From Lentisphaerota bacterium (GTDB taxonomy: Bacteria; Verrucomicrobiota; Lentisphaeria; Victivallales; Victivallaceae), in the NCBI GenBank assembly GCA_015061685.1, contig SUWD01000003.1, positions 62,001 to 126,000 of the forward strand: a stretch of 64,000 bases of DNA, in the 5' to 3' direction. The position numbers were made by a program, and so were the translations under genes. Positions 8,475 to 16,532 of the stretch are shown piece by piece (position 1 is the stretch's first letter; every line of letters starts with the position of its first letter). The notes below the pieces were generated by a model. The model saw nothing but the letters and a program-made list of their open reading frames with translations. It had not been told where the DNA came from and made no database searches.

Positions 8475-10051
8475 TTGGACTCATAAACTCTTTTAATGTT
8501 TCCCTCATTGTCAAAATATACCTTTACGATCCTGGGACCGATCTTTCCCTGAACTGTAAATGATTTGTGATTCAACTGCACATCGGGCAGCCAAAAAAGT
8601 CTCTGTTCAAGTTTGCCGAAAGAATATTCATCCATTTCCGGAAAAAAATTCTTGTGGACACAGGTATTGACGATTTTTTCAATTTTTTCATTCACTCTGT
8701 TCAAGATGAGATTTACCGGAGTAACAACATCCGGCAATTCAATATCACTGATATCGGGAAGCGGCATTTCCGGCACAAAACTCTTTGAAAAACTGCCGCA
8801 TGGAACCAATGCCGGATCCCCGTACAGAGCAAATTCCAAAATCGTCTTTATTTCGGCATCATCAAGCCTTCCTTTGGCAGTAATCTTTTTTATTCCGGCG
8901 AAATAAGCATCACCGGCGGCGGCCCCCCGGCTGATATAATAGAGAAATTCACCGGCTATGACATCGGCACAATAGGCATCGCCGGATGCCTTGCCGTATG
9001 CAATTCTGCTGGATGCAAGAAACGAAACACAGCCATTGACCAATGCTTGAAGCAATATAGATTCCCCAGGTCCAATGCCGTCACTGCAGCGGGCTCCGTA
9101 ACATGCTTCAACGGCGAGAACAAAAGCTGTACGGTTACCATTGAATGATCTGGGGGAAAATGCTTCAGGATAATCCGTACCTTTCTGCCCATACCAGAGA
9201 CCGCTGTTGCTGCTGCCGTGCAGATTAAAAAAATACAATCCGGTACTGCGCGGTATATTGCGGTCAACATTATCCACGGTTGTTTCCGGAGAGATGTCTA
9301 TATCATTACTGCTGAAAGTACGGTATATTTTTTCACTCATCTCATGCCAGACCCACGCACTCAAGCAATAATTTTTTGCCGGATTGACCCAGTTGCGTAT
9401 AGAAGCAACTGTTTCAAAATAACGCCGGAATCCGTCTGCTGTTTCTTTGTGAAAAACCGGCAGACGGCCGACCTGCAAGACCGGAGATATTCTACCGACC
9501 GCCTGACTGGCAGAAAAATTTCTCAATACGGAAAAAACCAGATCGGATGCAACATCCCGGTCTGCATCACAATTATTTTCCACGAAAGCAGTTTCGATAA
9601 TTTTTTCATTGCCGATGATAAACAGATAACGGGGTGCTGCGACAGCAACGATTTTTTTCAAAACACTCAGCAGAGAATCAAGATTTTCCGGAGGCTGTGA
9701 GAAACAATCTTCCACATCAAGATAAGCGTAATATATACCGGCAGAAGCAGAATTTTCAATGTAGTTCCCGATCACCGCATGGATAGTTTCAGCGGAAACA
9801 CCGTAAAGTTCATTCAGAAGTCTCTTTTCACGGGTCAGAATAATACCGGCTCTGCCTTGGGCTTTGCGAACAAACCTCTGCCATTTTTCCTGCCACTGCC
9901 AATCTTTGAATATTGTCATCGGAGAATCATTTTGGCTTTTCGTATCGGAACGATCGGAAAAAACAGGCATTGAAAATACCTTTTCACCGCAATTTTCGCA
10001 AAAATTATTCCCGGCACTCAATTCTATTCCACAATTTTCACAAAAAGGCAT
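8471..10051 (-). CDS. Caspase-like (C25/gingipain-type) cysteine protease with N-terminal zinc ribbon
   Basis: 526 residues from the ATG at 10051, chosen because GGGGAA precedes it; an ATG at 10087 has no ribosome-binding site. Residues 4-23 form a zinc ribbon (CENCG...CENCG). The rest follows clan CD C25 architecture: PRYLFIIGN and VGRLPVF (first Rossmann-like subdomain), then the catalytic His in FNLHGS (about H278) and catalytic Cys in VEACYGAR (about C317), then GPGESILLQALVNG, ASSRIAYG and the closing LYGDPALVP motif. There is no signal peptide, so unlike gingipains it should act in the cytosol. First gene of the operon with an 89-residue protein, SPFH-like scaffold and Sel1 protein. A C-terminal tail of about 100 residues is unassigned. 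Substrate unknown. Confidence 0.82.
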   Translation of the reverse strand: MPFCENCGIELSAGNNFCENCGEKVFSMPVFSDRSDTKSQNDSPMTIFKDWQWQEKWQRFVRKAQGRAGIILTREKRLLNELYGVSAETIHAVIGNYIENSASAGIYYAYLDVEDCFSQPPENLDSLLSVLKKIVAVAAPRYLFIIGNEKIIETAFVENNCDADRDVASDLVFSVLRNFSASQAVGRISPVLQVGRLPVFHKETADGFRRYFETVASIRNWVNPAKNYCLSAWVWHEMSEKIYRTFSSNDIDISPETTVDNVDRNIPRSTGLYFFNLHGSSNSGLWYGQKGTDYPEAFSPRSFNGNRTAFVLAVEACYGARCSDGIGPGESILLQALVNGCVSFLASSRIAYGKASGDAYCADVIAGEFLYYISRGAAAGDAYFAGIKKITAKGRLDDAEIKTILEFALYGDPALVPCGSFSKSFVPEMPLPDISDIELPDVVTPVNLILNRVNEKIEKIVNTCVHKNFFPEMDEYSFGKLEQRLFWLPDVQLNHKSFTVQGKIGPRIVKVYFDNEGNIKRVYESK

Positions 10052-10257
10052 AATATTCCCCATTACAACGACTTTGCATAAAATCATTTACAGTTAATGT
10101 ACCACGGCAGTTTATCAAATACAAACAGTAAACACAAAAAAAAAATAATTTTTCCCACTTTTCCGCATTGTCAGATATTATGTATTACATTTTATCTGTA
10201 TCGCTTTATGAAATATCTTTGTCTAAACTGCACCATGACAGCAAACTGCTTTGCCGT

Positions 10258-10286
10258 TTGACAAATCCAAAATCCGGTGATATATT
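10258..10286 (+). promoter_or_regulatory. Sigma-70-like promoter for the CDF gene
   Basis: TTGACA at 10258-10263, 17-bp spacer, TATATT at 10281-10286, giving a leader of about 65 bases to the ATG at 10360. Good match to the sigma-70 consensus. The truncated gene copy at 1746 has a different upstream region and promoter. Confidence 0.55.
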
Positions 10287-10328
10287 TATAGATATTTAAA
10301 CAAACACATCGTAAAATTTCAAATGTGG

Positions 10329-10353
10329 ATTTCACAAGATCCGGGACATTAAC
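10329..10353 (+). mobile_element. Remnant of one MITE end
   Basis: The sequence TTTCACAAGATCCGGGACAT followed by TAAC matches the GTCC-type end of the MITE family (compare 17889-17910). No partner end or target duplication was found nearby, so this is probably a relic. It sits 7 bp from the start codon of the cation-efflux gene, at exactly the place where homology between the two efflux gene copies begins, so it may have taken part in the duplication. Confidence 0.5.
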
Positions 10354-10359
10354 TTATTT

Positions 10360-11535
10360 ATGTTTACGTCAATCATTCTTAAAACCTTCGTCCCCGGCAT
10401 GACCGGGCAGCCCACTCCGGATCAGCGTATCCGTTGCGGCATAGTCAGCGGCATAACCGGGATCGCCTGCAATATCCTGCTGGTAATCGTCAAAATAATT
10501 CTGGCAATTCTCTCCGGCAGTATCGCCGTTGCCGCCGATGCGGTCAACAATCTCGCTGATGCCGGCAGCGGAATAATCGCCGCCGCCGGATTCCGGTTGT
10601 CCAGTACGCCGCCGGATGCCGAACACCCTTTCGGACACGGCAGGACAGAGTATGTGGCGGCATTGATCGTGGCTCTGCTGATAACCGGCTTGGGGATCAC
10701 CTTTCTCAAAGATTCGATCTTCGCCCTTTTCAAGCCCAGTAAAGTATCTGCCGACAATATCACCATCATCATCTTTTCAGCGACGATCCTGCTCAAATGC
10801 TGGCTCTTTTTCTTCTACCGTAAAGTGGCTAAACTGATAAATTCGGAAGTTATCCGTGCCGCAGCTTATGACAGTTTGAGCGATTGTCTGGGTACTCTGG
10901 CGGTGGTGATTTCACTTATCGTCTCGCGTTACACCTCCTTCCCGGTCGATGGCTGTGCCGGAATATTGATCGCACTGCTGATCCTCTGGGCAGGCGGCGG
11001 TGTCCTGAAAGATACCGTAAGCAAACTGCTCGGAGAACCGCCCGATCCGCAGCTGGTCAAGAAACTCAAAGCAGTGATCATCGCCACACCGGGCATCGAC
11101 GGCGTACATGATATCATGATCCACAACTACGGAGAGAACTCCTATTACGTTACTGCTCATGCGGAGATATCCTGCGACGGAGACCGTTTTTCCGCCCACG
11201 ACATTCTGGAATCAGCGGAAGTCGCTGTGGCGAAAGCCCTGCCCGTACATCTGCTGCTCCACGGAGACCCGTACAGCAAAGACAATCCGGAGGTGATCTT
11301 CTGGCGAAGCCGCATGGAGAATGCCGTTTGCAGTTTTGACAGCGAATTCAAAGTTTACGATTTCCGGCTCAAAAAAGATAAAGCAGGTGAAGTTACCGCC
11401 CTTGCGTTTCACATGCTTATACCGCACCGTTACGGCATGAGCGACAAAGAGATCACAGACGCCCTGCAGAAAAAAATGCAGGAGTACAAAGCTGATCTGA
11501 CTCTTGATATCCGCTTTTTACAGAGCTTCATCTGA
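10360..11535 (+). CDS. Cation diffusion facilitator (CDF) metal efflux protein
   Basis: 391 residues, intact. CDF carriers export Zn2+, Fe2+, Mn2+ or similar ions in exchange for protons across the inner membrane. Seen: six hydrophobic segments within about residues 25-215; the metal-site helices ADAVNNLADAGSG (TM2) and AAAYDSLSDCLGT (TM5); the HPFGHGRTEY loop typical of the family; and a cytosolic C-terminal dimerisation domain (about 220-300) with GIDGVHDIMIHNYG. A C-terminal extension of about 90 residues lies beyond the usual end. The metal cannot be deduced. The 5' third exists as a second truncated copy at 1746-2060. It converges with the glycosidase gene, leaving only 2 bp between stops. 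Confidence 0.92.
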   Translation: MFTSIILKTFVPGMTGQPTPDQRIRCGIVSGITGIACNILLVIVKIILAILSGSIAVAADAVNNLADAGSGIIAAAGFRLSSTPPDAEHPFGHGRTEYVAALIVALLITGLGITFLKDSIFALFKPSKVSADNITIIIFSATILLKCWLFFFYRKVAKLINSEVIRAAAYDSLSDCLGTLAVVISLIVSRYTSFPVDGCAGILIALLILWAGGGVLKDTVSKLLGEPPDPQLVKKLKAVIIATPGIDGVHDIMIHNYGENSYYVTAHAEISCDGDRFSAHDILESAEVAVAKALPVHLLLHGDPYSKDNPEVIFWRSRMENAVCSFDSEFKVYDFRLKKDKAGEVTALAFHMLIPHRYGMSDKEITDALQKKMQEYKADLTLDIRFLQSFI

Positions 11536-11537
11536 TT

Positions 11538-13631
11538 TCACCGGACAGAAAGATAAGCTTCGGCAAGGGGATCCTCATCCGGGAAAAGCACGGAAAATTC
11601 AAGAGTCCTTTGGAAATAGGTGTTGTCAAAGCCGTTTTCCTGCAAATATGCCAGATGTTCCGGGGCAGTGAATGCCTTATCCGGAGTGTCGGAAATATCC
11701 AGCTCAATACGGTTTTCCCCCTTGTCAAGGACAACTTCCCACCGGTATGGAGCCCAGACTGACGTGGACAATTCCCTGCCGTTGACGGAAATTTTGCAGA
11801 TACTTTTCTTTGCTCCGGGTAATATGAGAAAAGCTTTGCAGCTCTCCGGCAAAGAAACATCAGCTTTATAACGGAGCGTACCGCAGAAATTTTCCTTGAT
11901 TTCAGTGGGAAACGGAACGATTTTCAACCCCTCCGCAGAAGCTTTCACCTCCCGTACCGCCCGGTCAAATTGGAAATTGAGGGCGATCCGGGATCTTTCC
12001 AAACTTTCCGGGACAGCTTTTCTCCGGCACTTTCCGGGGACAGTAAGCAAAATCATCACTCTGGCAAAGGGCAGAGTCAGAGAAATTTTCCCCTCCCCAT
12101 CCGGGAATGCCGGGAAATGTGAACCATCTGCCGGATCATACCAGCAATTATACCCGTCCGGTGCAGAAAATCTTACGGTCAAATCACTCAACCCGGCATT
12201 GACAAAAATCCTTCTTTCTCCCCTCGGAGAAGTCAAATGGCGTGTACGCAATGCCGGACATGGGGTGTCGGTCTCGATATCCGGCTTTGCACTCTTTTCC
12301 GGCGAAACTTCACCATTACGTTGAAAGGAGTAAGTGATCTGTTTTTCTGCCAAAAGCAGGGCATCGGCAAAGATATTCTCCCCCTTACTCTCCTGCCTTT
12401 GCAATGCCGATACCGGAAAAGGTATTACCCTTTTTATCACCGGGGTCGTCCGATTGAATACCTGCGACATCCGGCGGCAAAAGGAAGCAAATGCACGGTA
12501 ATTCTCCCAACGCACATCCCCCTTACCGCCAAGACCGGAAACCGTGGTGATCTGCCTGCCGCCGCGATCGGAGTAATGCAGTGCCATTGCCGCAACTATT
12601 TTGATCCCCGAAACAAACTGCATGGCGGCGATCTGCTTCATCTCCGCCAGAGTAAGACTGTTGCCGTAAACGGCAAACGTTTCGCTGATACACAATTTAT
12701 CTCCTGCCGCTGAAGCAGTCAAACCGGAAAAATCCCGCTCCAAAGCAAGCGGATGGATCTGCCGCCAGATGGCATCACAGCCGGGAACATCAAAGAAGCT
12801 GTGCAGATGAAAAATATCCGCTCCGGCAAGTTTGCAGAGATTGTCGATAACGTCATCCCCGTTGAAATGTCCGGCAAAAAGCAGATCATGCTCATGACAC
12901 CAATCAGCAATGACTTTCAGATAATTCTTTCCGGCAAGTTTCAGCCAGACATCGCAATAATCCTGACAGGCTTGCGGATCACGGGATTTGAAGATCCTTT
13001 CGGCGGCTTCCCGGGCACTGTAAGACTTTTCCCGGAGAAACTCCTCCTCCAGAACCGGCGAAAACGGCAATGTATTTGCCGGATCAAAAATACCGAAAAA
13101 AGGTTCATCCGTAAATATCCCCGGAATCACCCTGCCGAAATATTTCCCCAGATGATGACGGTATTTCTCATGGACTTTTTCCAGAAAAATCTGCGTAGTC
13201 CGGGGATCGAGCAGATCGGGACAAAAGCCATTGACCGTGATTCTGCCGTCGATGCCGATCTGACGGTGCATCAATTCCGGACAGTTGTCCCGGAAAAATC
13301 CATTGAGCGTACCGCTGGGCCAGCCCCCCTCATCATAGAGCCACAACTGCATATCATTGGCAGAAGCCTCTTCTGCGGCGACGGAGACCATTGCAAAAAA
13401 TTCATCCGACAGATATCCGGGCATCCCGCCGGGAAAATCAGTTCCCCGGAACTCCTCCGGCATGGGGTGGACAAAGAATCCATCTATCTGCCGGGATCTC
13501 ATCTCCCGGATCTGACGGCGGATCTCTCCGGCAGAGAGACGGTCGTTCCACAGCCAGAATATCAATGAACGTTTCAAATCCATATAATACAATACCCCGA
13601 CGGCATACAATTTCATCTGCCGCCGGGACAT
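11538..13631 (-). CDS. Putative glycoside hydrolase (GH106-like, alpha-L-rhamnosidase type)
   Basis: About 697 residues. Seen: an N-terminal TIM-barrel-like region with FWLWNDRLSAGEIRRQIREM, GFFVHPMPEE, LYDEGGWPSG and GIFTDEPFFG, a pattern common to GH106 and related large bacterial glycosidases, followed by beta-rich domains; the end (about 570-697) resembles a galactose-binding fold with NGRELSTSVWAPYRWEV and GENRIELDI. No signal peptide, so probably cytosolic. The start is uncertain: ATG at 13631 or the ATG at 13583 (MDLKRS). It follows the deacetylase-like gene by 19 bp and likely forms an operon with it. The exact substrate cannot be assigned; catalytic acids would be in the DE of TDEPF (inference). 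Confidence 0.65.
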   Translation of the reverse strand: MSRRQMKLYAVGVLYYMDLKRSLIFWLWNDRLSAGEIRRQIREMRSRQIDGFFVHPMPEEFRGTDFPGGMPGYLSDEFFAMVSVAAEEASANDMQLWLYDEGGWPSGTLNGFFRDNCPELMHRQIGIDGRITVNGFCPDLLDPRTTQIFLEKVHEKYRHHLGKYFGRVIPGIFTDEPFFGIFDPANTLPFSPVLEEEFLREKSYSAREAAERIFKSRDPQACQDYCDVWLKLAGKNYLKVIADWCHEHDLLFAGHFNGDDVIDNLCKLAGADIFHLHSFFDVPGCDAIWRQIHPLALERDFSGLTASAAGDKLCISETFAVYGNSLTLAEMKQIAAMQFVSGIKIVAAMALHYSDRGGRQITTVSGLGGKGDVRWENYRAFASFCRRMSQVFNRTTPVIKRVIPFPVSALQRQESKGENIFADALLLAEKQITYSFQRNGEVSPEKSAKPDIETDTPCPALRTRHLTSPRGERRIFVNAGLSDLTVRFSAPDGYNCWYDPADGSHFPAFPDGEGKISLTLPFARVMILLTVPGKCRRKAVPESLERSRIALNFQFDRAVREVKASAEGLKIVPFPTEIKENFCGTLRYKADVSLPESCKAFLILPGAKKSICKISVNGRELSTSVWAPYRWEVVLDKGENRIELDISDTPDKAFTAPEHLAYLQENGFDNTYFQRTLEFSVLFPDEDPLAEAYLSVR

Positions 13632-13650
13632 CTCCAAGTCAGATCATCTT

Positions 13651-14769
13651 TCAACCGAGGATATTTTCGCCCCAGCTGCGGTTGCCCAGAATACCCTCAT
13701 GGAAAAATACCGGCTTGTAACCACGCTCCGTGGCGACCCGGATCGCCGTTTCCATGCGTTCAAAATGATCCGGCAGATAGTTGAAGTATCTCGGGAAGCT
13801 GTACTGCTCATGGGTCGCCAGACCGATGGTATCCCGTTTCACTGATCCGACCATCTCTTTGATCTGCTCCACCGTCCACAAGTTGGCGGTGCAATCATTA
13901 CGCCAGAAAAGAATATTGTAACGCGGATCGAAAAGATAACGCTTTTCTTCCAGATAAACAGCGTCATTCAGACTGCGGAAGTAGCCGACATCGGTGATTC
14001 TTTCGCTCTCTCCGAAATCGGTAATACCGGTACGCGGAGAAACGAATTGTCCCTCCAGCAGCCGCACCCCTCTCTTACGCAATTCACCGAAAGCCGACGG
14101 CCGTGCCATCGCCCAATGCAGAGCTTCCATGGGGATATAGCTCTTTTCTCCGGCGAAACGGTAAATTTCATTAAGCACCTGATCGTAATCCTTTGCCAGT
14201 TTATCCGGCGTGGTATTCTGATAGGGGCGGTCGGGAAATTCGCTGAAAGCGTGGAAAGAGAGCCGCATCCACTGGGCATTATCGGCAAATTCGCCTTTGT
14301 AGCAGTCGGGGAACTGGCTCAAATCGAATTCCTCATGGTCATTTTTGTAGAAAAGATTGAGCGTGAAGCAGGTGCCGTACTTTTCATTCATCTCCTTGAG
14401 AAACTTCAAATAGAAGTGGTCAAAGAGCCGCTTCGGCCGCTCTCTGGCAATGTCCGTAAGGAAAAATATATTGTCATCAATGAAAAAATCATACCGCAGA
14501 AATGACGCTTTGTCCCAGACCACTTTGATCTTGCGGGTCAAAATACCGAAATCATCCGTCAATTCAGCAGCAATATCCGTGAAACACTCCGTCAAAGTCA
14601 GCTCCACACTGAAATCTTTGCCGTTTCTTTCAGCGGCAATGCCATTGACCGTGATTTTACCCGGCACATCGCACACGCCGGTAACTTTAATGGTAAGACC
14701 GTCGGCAGTTTCCACTCCGGAATGACGGTTCAAAACAGCCCCCTGCCGGGGAAAAGTAAGATCGAACAT
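13651..14769 (-). CDS. Polysaccharide deacetylase-like protein (divergent)
   Basis: About 372 residues from the ATG at 14769 (GGAGG lies 12 bases upstream; a GTG nearer the site is possible). An N-terminal beta-sandwich-like part (about 1-90) precedes a region beginning RYDFFIDDNIFFLTDIA, with FLKEMNEKYGTCFTLNLFYKN, LSFHAFSEFPDRPY and a C-terminal HEGILG, an order reminiscent of the NodB-type deacetylase barrel (Asp pair, then His motif, then closing His). The classic TFDDG motif is not present, so the assignment is tentative. No signal peptide. It follows the DUF805 gene by 5 bp and precedes the glycosidase, suggesting a shared sugar substrate. Confidence 0.5.
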   Translation of the reverse strand: MFDLTFPRQGAVLNRHSGVETADGLTIKVTGVCDVPGKITVNGIAAERNGKDFSVELTLTECFTDIAAELTDDFGILTRKIKVVWDKASFLRYDFFIDDNIFFLTDIARERPKRLFDHFYLKFLKEMNEKYGTCFTLNLFYKNDHEEFDLSQFPDCYKGEFADNAQWMRLSFHAFSEFPDRPYQNTTPDKLAKDYDQVLNEIYRFAGEKSYIPMEALHWAMARPSAFGELRKRGVRLLEGQFVSPRTGITDFGESERITDVGYFRSLNDAVYLEEKRYLFDPRYNILFWRNDCTANLWTVEQIKEMVGSVKRDTIGLATHEQYSFPRYFNYLPDHFERMETAIRVATERGYKPVFFHEGILGNRSWGENILG

Positions 14770-14774
14770 ATTGA

Positions 14775-15539
14775 TCACATGCCTCCAAGAGAATTGAGAA
14801 TGGCAAAAATCACCGCCAGAGCGATTCCCACGACCACCGGCCATGCTTCATCCGGATTGCTGCCGTTGGGATTGGGACCGTACTGGTTGTCGTTGAGCTG
14901 TGACGGTGCACAAACTGCCATCAGATAAAAAATCCAGCCGACACAGGGAATAAGAACTGTTAAGATCCACCAGCCGGATTTGCCCACATCATGACAGCGG
15001 CGTACCGCCACACTGATATTGGGGATGACCAAAAAGAGAGCCCCGAAAATATAACACACACCGACCAGAGCCAGCAGATCTTCATTGTCATCGGCAATAG
15101 CAAGACCGGCAACAACGGCGGCAATAATACAAAGGATGTTGTTGAAAATGGCAAAGAGCCAGTATTCCCGGCGGGAAGCTCTGCCGGAAAATTGAGCATA
15201 TTTTTTCAATGCGGTAAACATATTTGCCGGAGGTTCATTACCACCGTAGGGAGAGTAACCGTACTGCGGCGGAGGAGGGAAACCTCCCTGCGGAGGTGGG
15301 AAACCTCCCTGCGGGGGATACTGCGGAGGAAGAGTGAAACCTCCCTGCGGAGGCGGTGCAAACTGATTCTGCGGCGGAGGGGCCAGCTGCGGCTGAAAAG
15401 CCGGAGGCACGGGTGCAGAAACCTGCGGACAGACAAAAGTCTGGTTGCAGGCAGGGCATGAGAGATTCATTCCCGCCCATTCACTTTGGACTTCCAATGT
15501 ATTGTGACAATGCGGACAGGGGATTTGTGAAGCAGCCAT
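14775..15539 (-). CDS. Zinc-ribbon DUF805 membrane protein
   Basis: 254 residues. An MJ0042-type zinc ribbon (CPHCH...CPACN, about 8-35) is followed by a Pro/Gln/Gly-rich linker with several PPPQGGF units (about 45-100), then a DUF805 membrane domain (about 108-235) with FSGRASRREYWLF, three to four transmembrane segments, RRCHDVGKSGWW and the C-terminal DNQYGPNPNG signature. DUF805 proteins are small inner-membrane proteins of unknown function. Its position 5 bp before the deacetylase-like gene suggests an operon. The linker is encoded by a short GC-rich repeat at about 15258-15365. Confidence 0.85.
   Translation of the reverse strand: MAASQIPCPHCHNTLEVQSEWAGMNLSCPACNQTFVCPQVSAPVPPAFQPQLAPPPQNQFAPPPQGGFTLPPQYPPQGGFPPPQGGFPPPPQYGYSPYGGNEPPANMFTALKKYAQFSGRASRREYWLFAIFNNILCIIAAVVAGLAIADDNEDLLALVGVCYIFGALFLVIPNISVAVRRCHDVGKSGWWILTVLIPCVGWIFYLMAVCAPSQLNDNQYGPNPNGSNPDEAWPVVVGIALAVIFAILNSLGGM
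15258..15365. repeat. Short in-gene repeat coding the PPPQGGF linker
   Basis: Units of about 18-27 bp containing AACCTCCCTGCGGAGG recur four times and encode Pro-Pro-Gln-Gly-Gly-Phe units in the DUF805 protein. Repeat number is likely to vary between strains by slippage or unequal recombination (inference). Confidence 0.6.
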
Positions 15540-15651
15540 ATTGATTGTTCCTTATATTCCGGTTGTTTGTTGCATATTACCTGTAATAATATATATCAGG
15601 GCATAAAATTTACAACACAGTTGTTTGAAAAAACGTAAAAAATGTTTTCAT

Positions 15652-16395
15652 TCACACTGTTACGATTTTGACTCCTCTGGAAATCAATTCCTTTGATTCG
15701 TCCGGAGGGATATTTTTATCTGTGACCAGCAGCGATACCGCTTCCGGAGAAGCAAAACATACGCCGCCGGATCTCTTGAATTTCTCACTGCCGGTAACAA
15801 CAGCCACATGGTCTGCAAGAGCCATCTCCTGTCTTTCCAAGTGCTGCAAATCGGCATCCGCAGTGTAAAATCCGGTCCATGCCGATGCTCCGTCGCAACC
15901 GGAGATCAGCCATTGGACATGGTATTTTGCCAACTGATTTTCCGCAATTGAGCCGATGAGATCCATCGAAGTCTGCCGCAATTCACCGCCGATCAAAATC
16001 ACCCGGTGACGGGTTTGAAAAAGAGCCGCTGCCACCGGCAGTGAGTGGGTAACGACGGTTACCGTACTGCGGTGACGGGCAAGAACTTTGGCAAAAGCCA
16101 GCACCGTTGAACCGGTACCGATAAAAATCCTCTTTGCCGGCATGATTTCGTGATAGAGTTTTTCGGCAAGACAAAATTTTTCCGGCGTGAGCATCAGCGT
16201 ACTGCATTCAGGCTCATAGCGTGCCGGATGCAGTATCGCACCGGCTTTGACCATCAGGACAGTTTTCTGAGCTTCGAGGACACGGAGATCCCGCCGGATC
16301 GTCATTTCGGTAACGCCCAGTGATTTTGCCGCTTCTTTGATGACCACTTTGCCGGTCTGAAGCATCTCGATGATCTTTTTATGTCGGCTGTGCAT
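15652..16395 (-). CDS. DeoR-family transcriptional regulator
   Basis: About 247 residues. An N-terminal winged helix (about 2-57; SRHKKIIEMLQTGKV, AAKSLGVTEMTIRRDLRVLE) carries the DeoR signature, followed by a DeoRC sugar-phosphate sensor domain of the ribose-5-phosphate isomerase fold (RIFIGTGSTVLAFA, VILIGGELRQTS, SGCDG). Such proteins repress sugar genes until a phosphorylated sugar binds. The ATG at 16395 fits the family start; one at 16410 is also possible and neither has a clear ribosome-binding site. It is transcribed away from the Gfo/Idh/MocA gene at 16533, its likely target. Confidence 0.88.
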   Translation of the reverse strand: MHSRHKKIIEMLQTGKVVIKEAAKSLGVTEMTIRRDLRVLEAQKTVLMVKAGAILHPARYEPECSTLMLTPEKFCLAEKLYHEIMPAKRIFIGTGSTVLAFAKVLARHRSTVTVVTHSLPVAAALFQTRHRVILIGGELRQTSMDLIGSIAENQLAKYHVQWLISGCDGASAWTGFYTADADLQHLERQEMALADHVAVVTGSEKFKRSGGVCFASPEAVSLLVTDKNIPPDESKELISRGVKIVTV

Positions 16396-16449
16396 GTTAA
16401 AATATAACATTATGTGTTCAAAAATTCAAGTATGCAGAAGAAAAACGAC

Positions 16450-16478
16450 TTGTTTTTTGGATATTGTTTTACTATATT
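16450..16478 (+). promoter_or_regulatory. Sigma-70-like promoter for the oxidoreductase gene
   Basis: TTGTTT (16450-16455), 17-bp spacer, TATATT (16473-16478), about 55 bases before the ATG at 16533. Located in the short divergent region shared with the DeoR-type regulator, where that regulator would be expected to bind. Confidence 0.45.
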
Positions 16479-16532
16479 ATCCGGCACAAGAAGATTTTTA
16501 TAAGCGGCAGACAAAACCAGAAGGAATAGATC

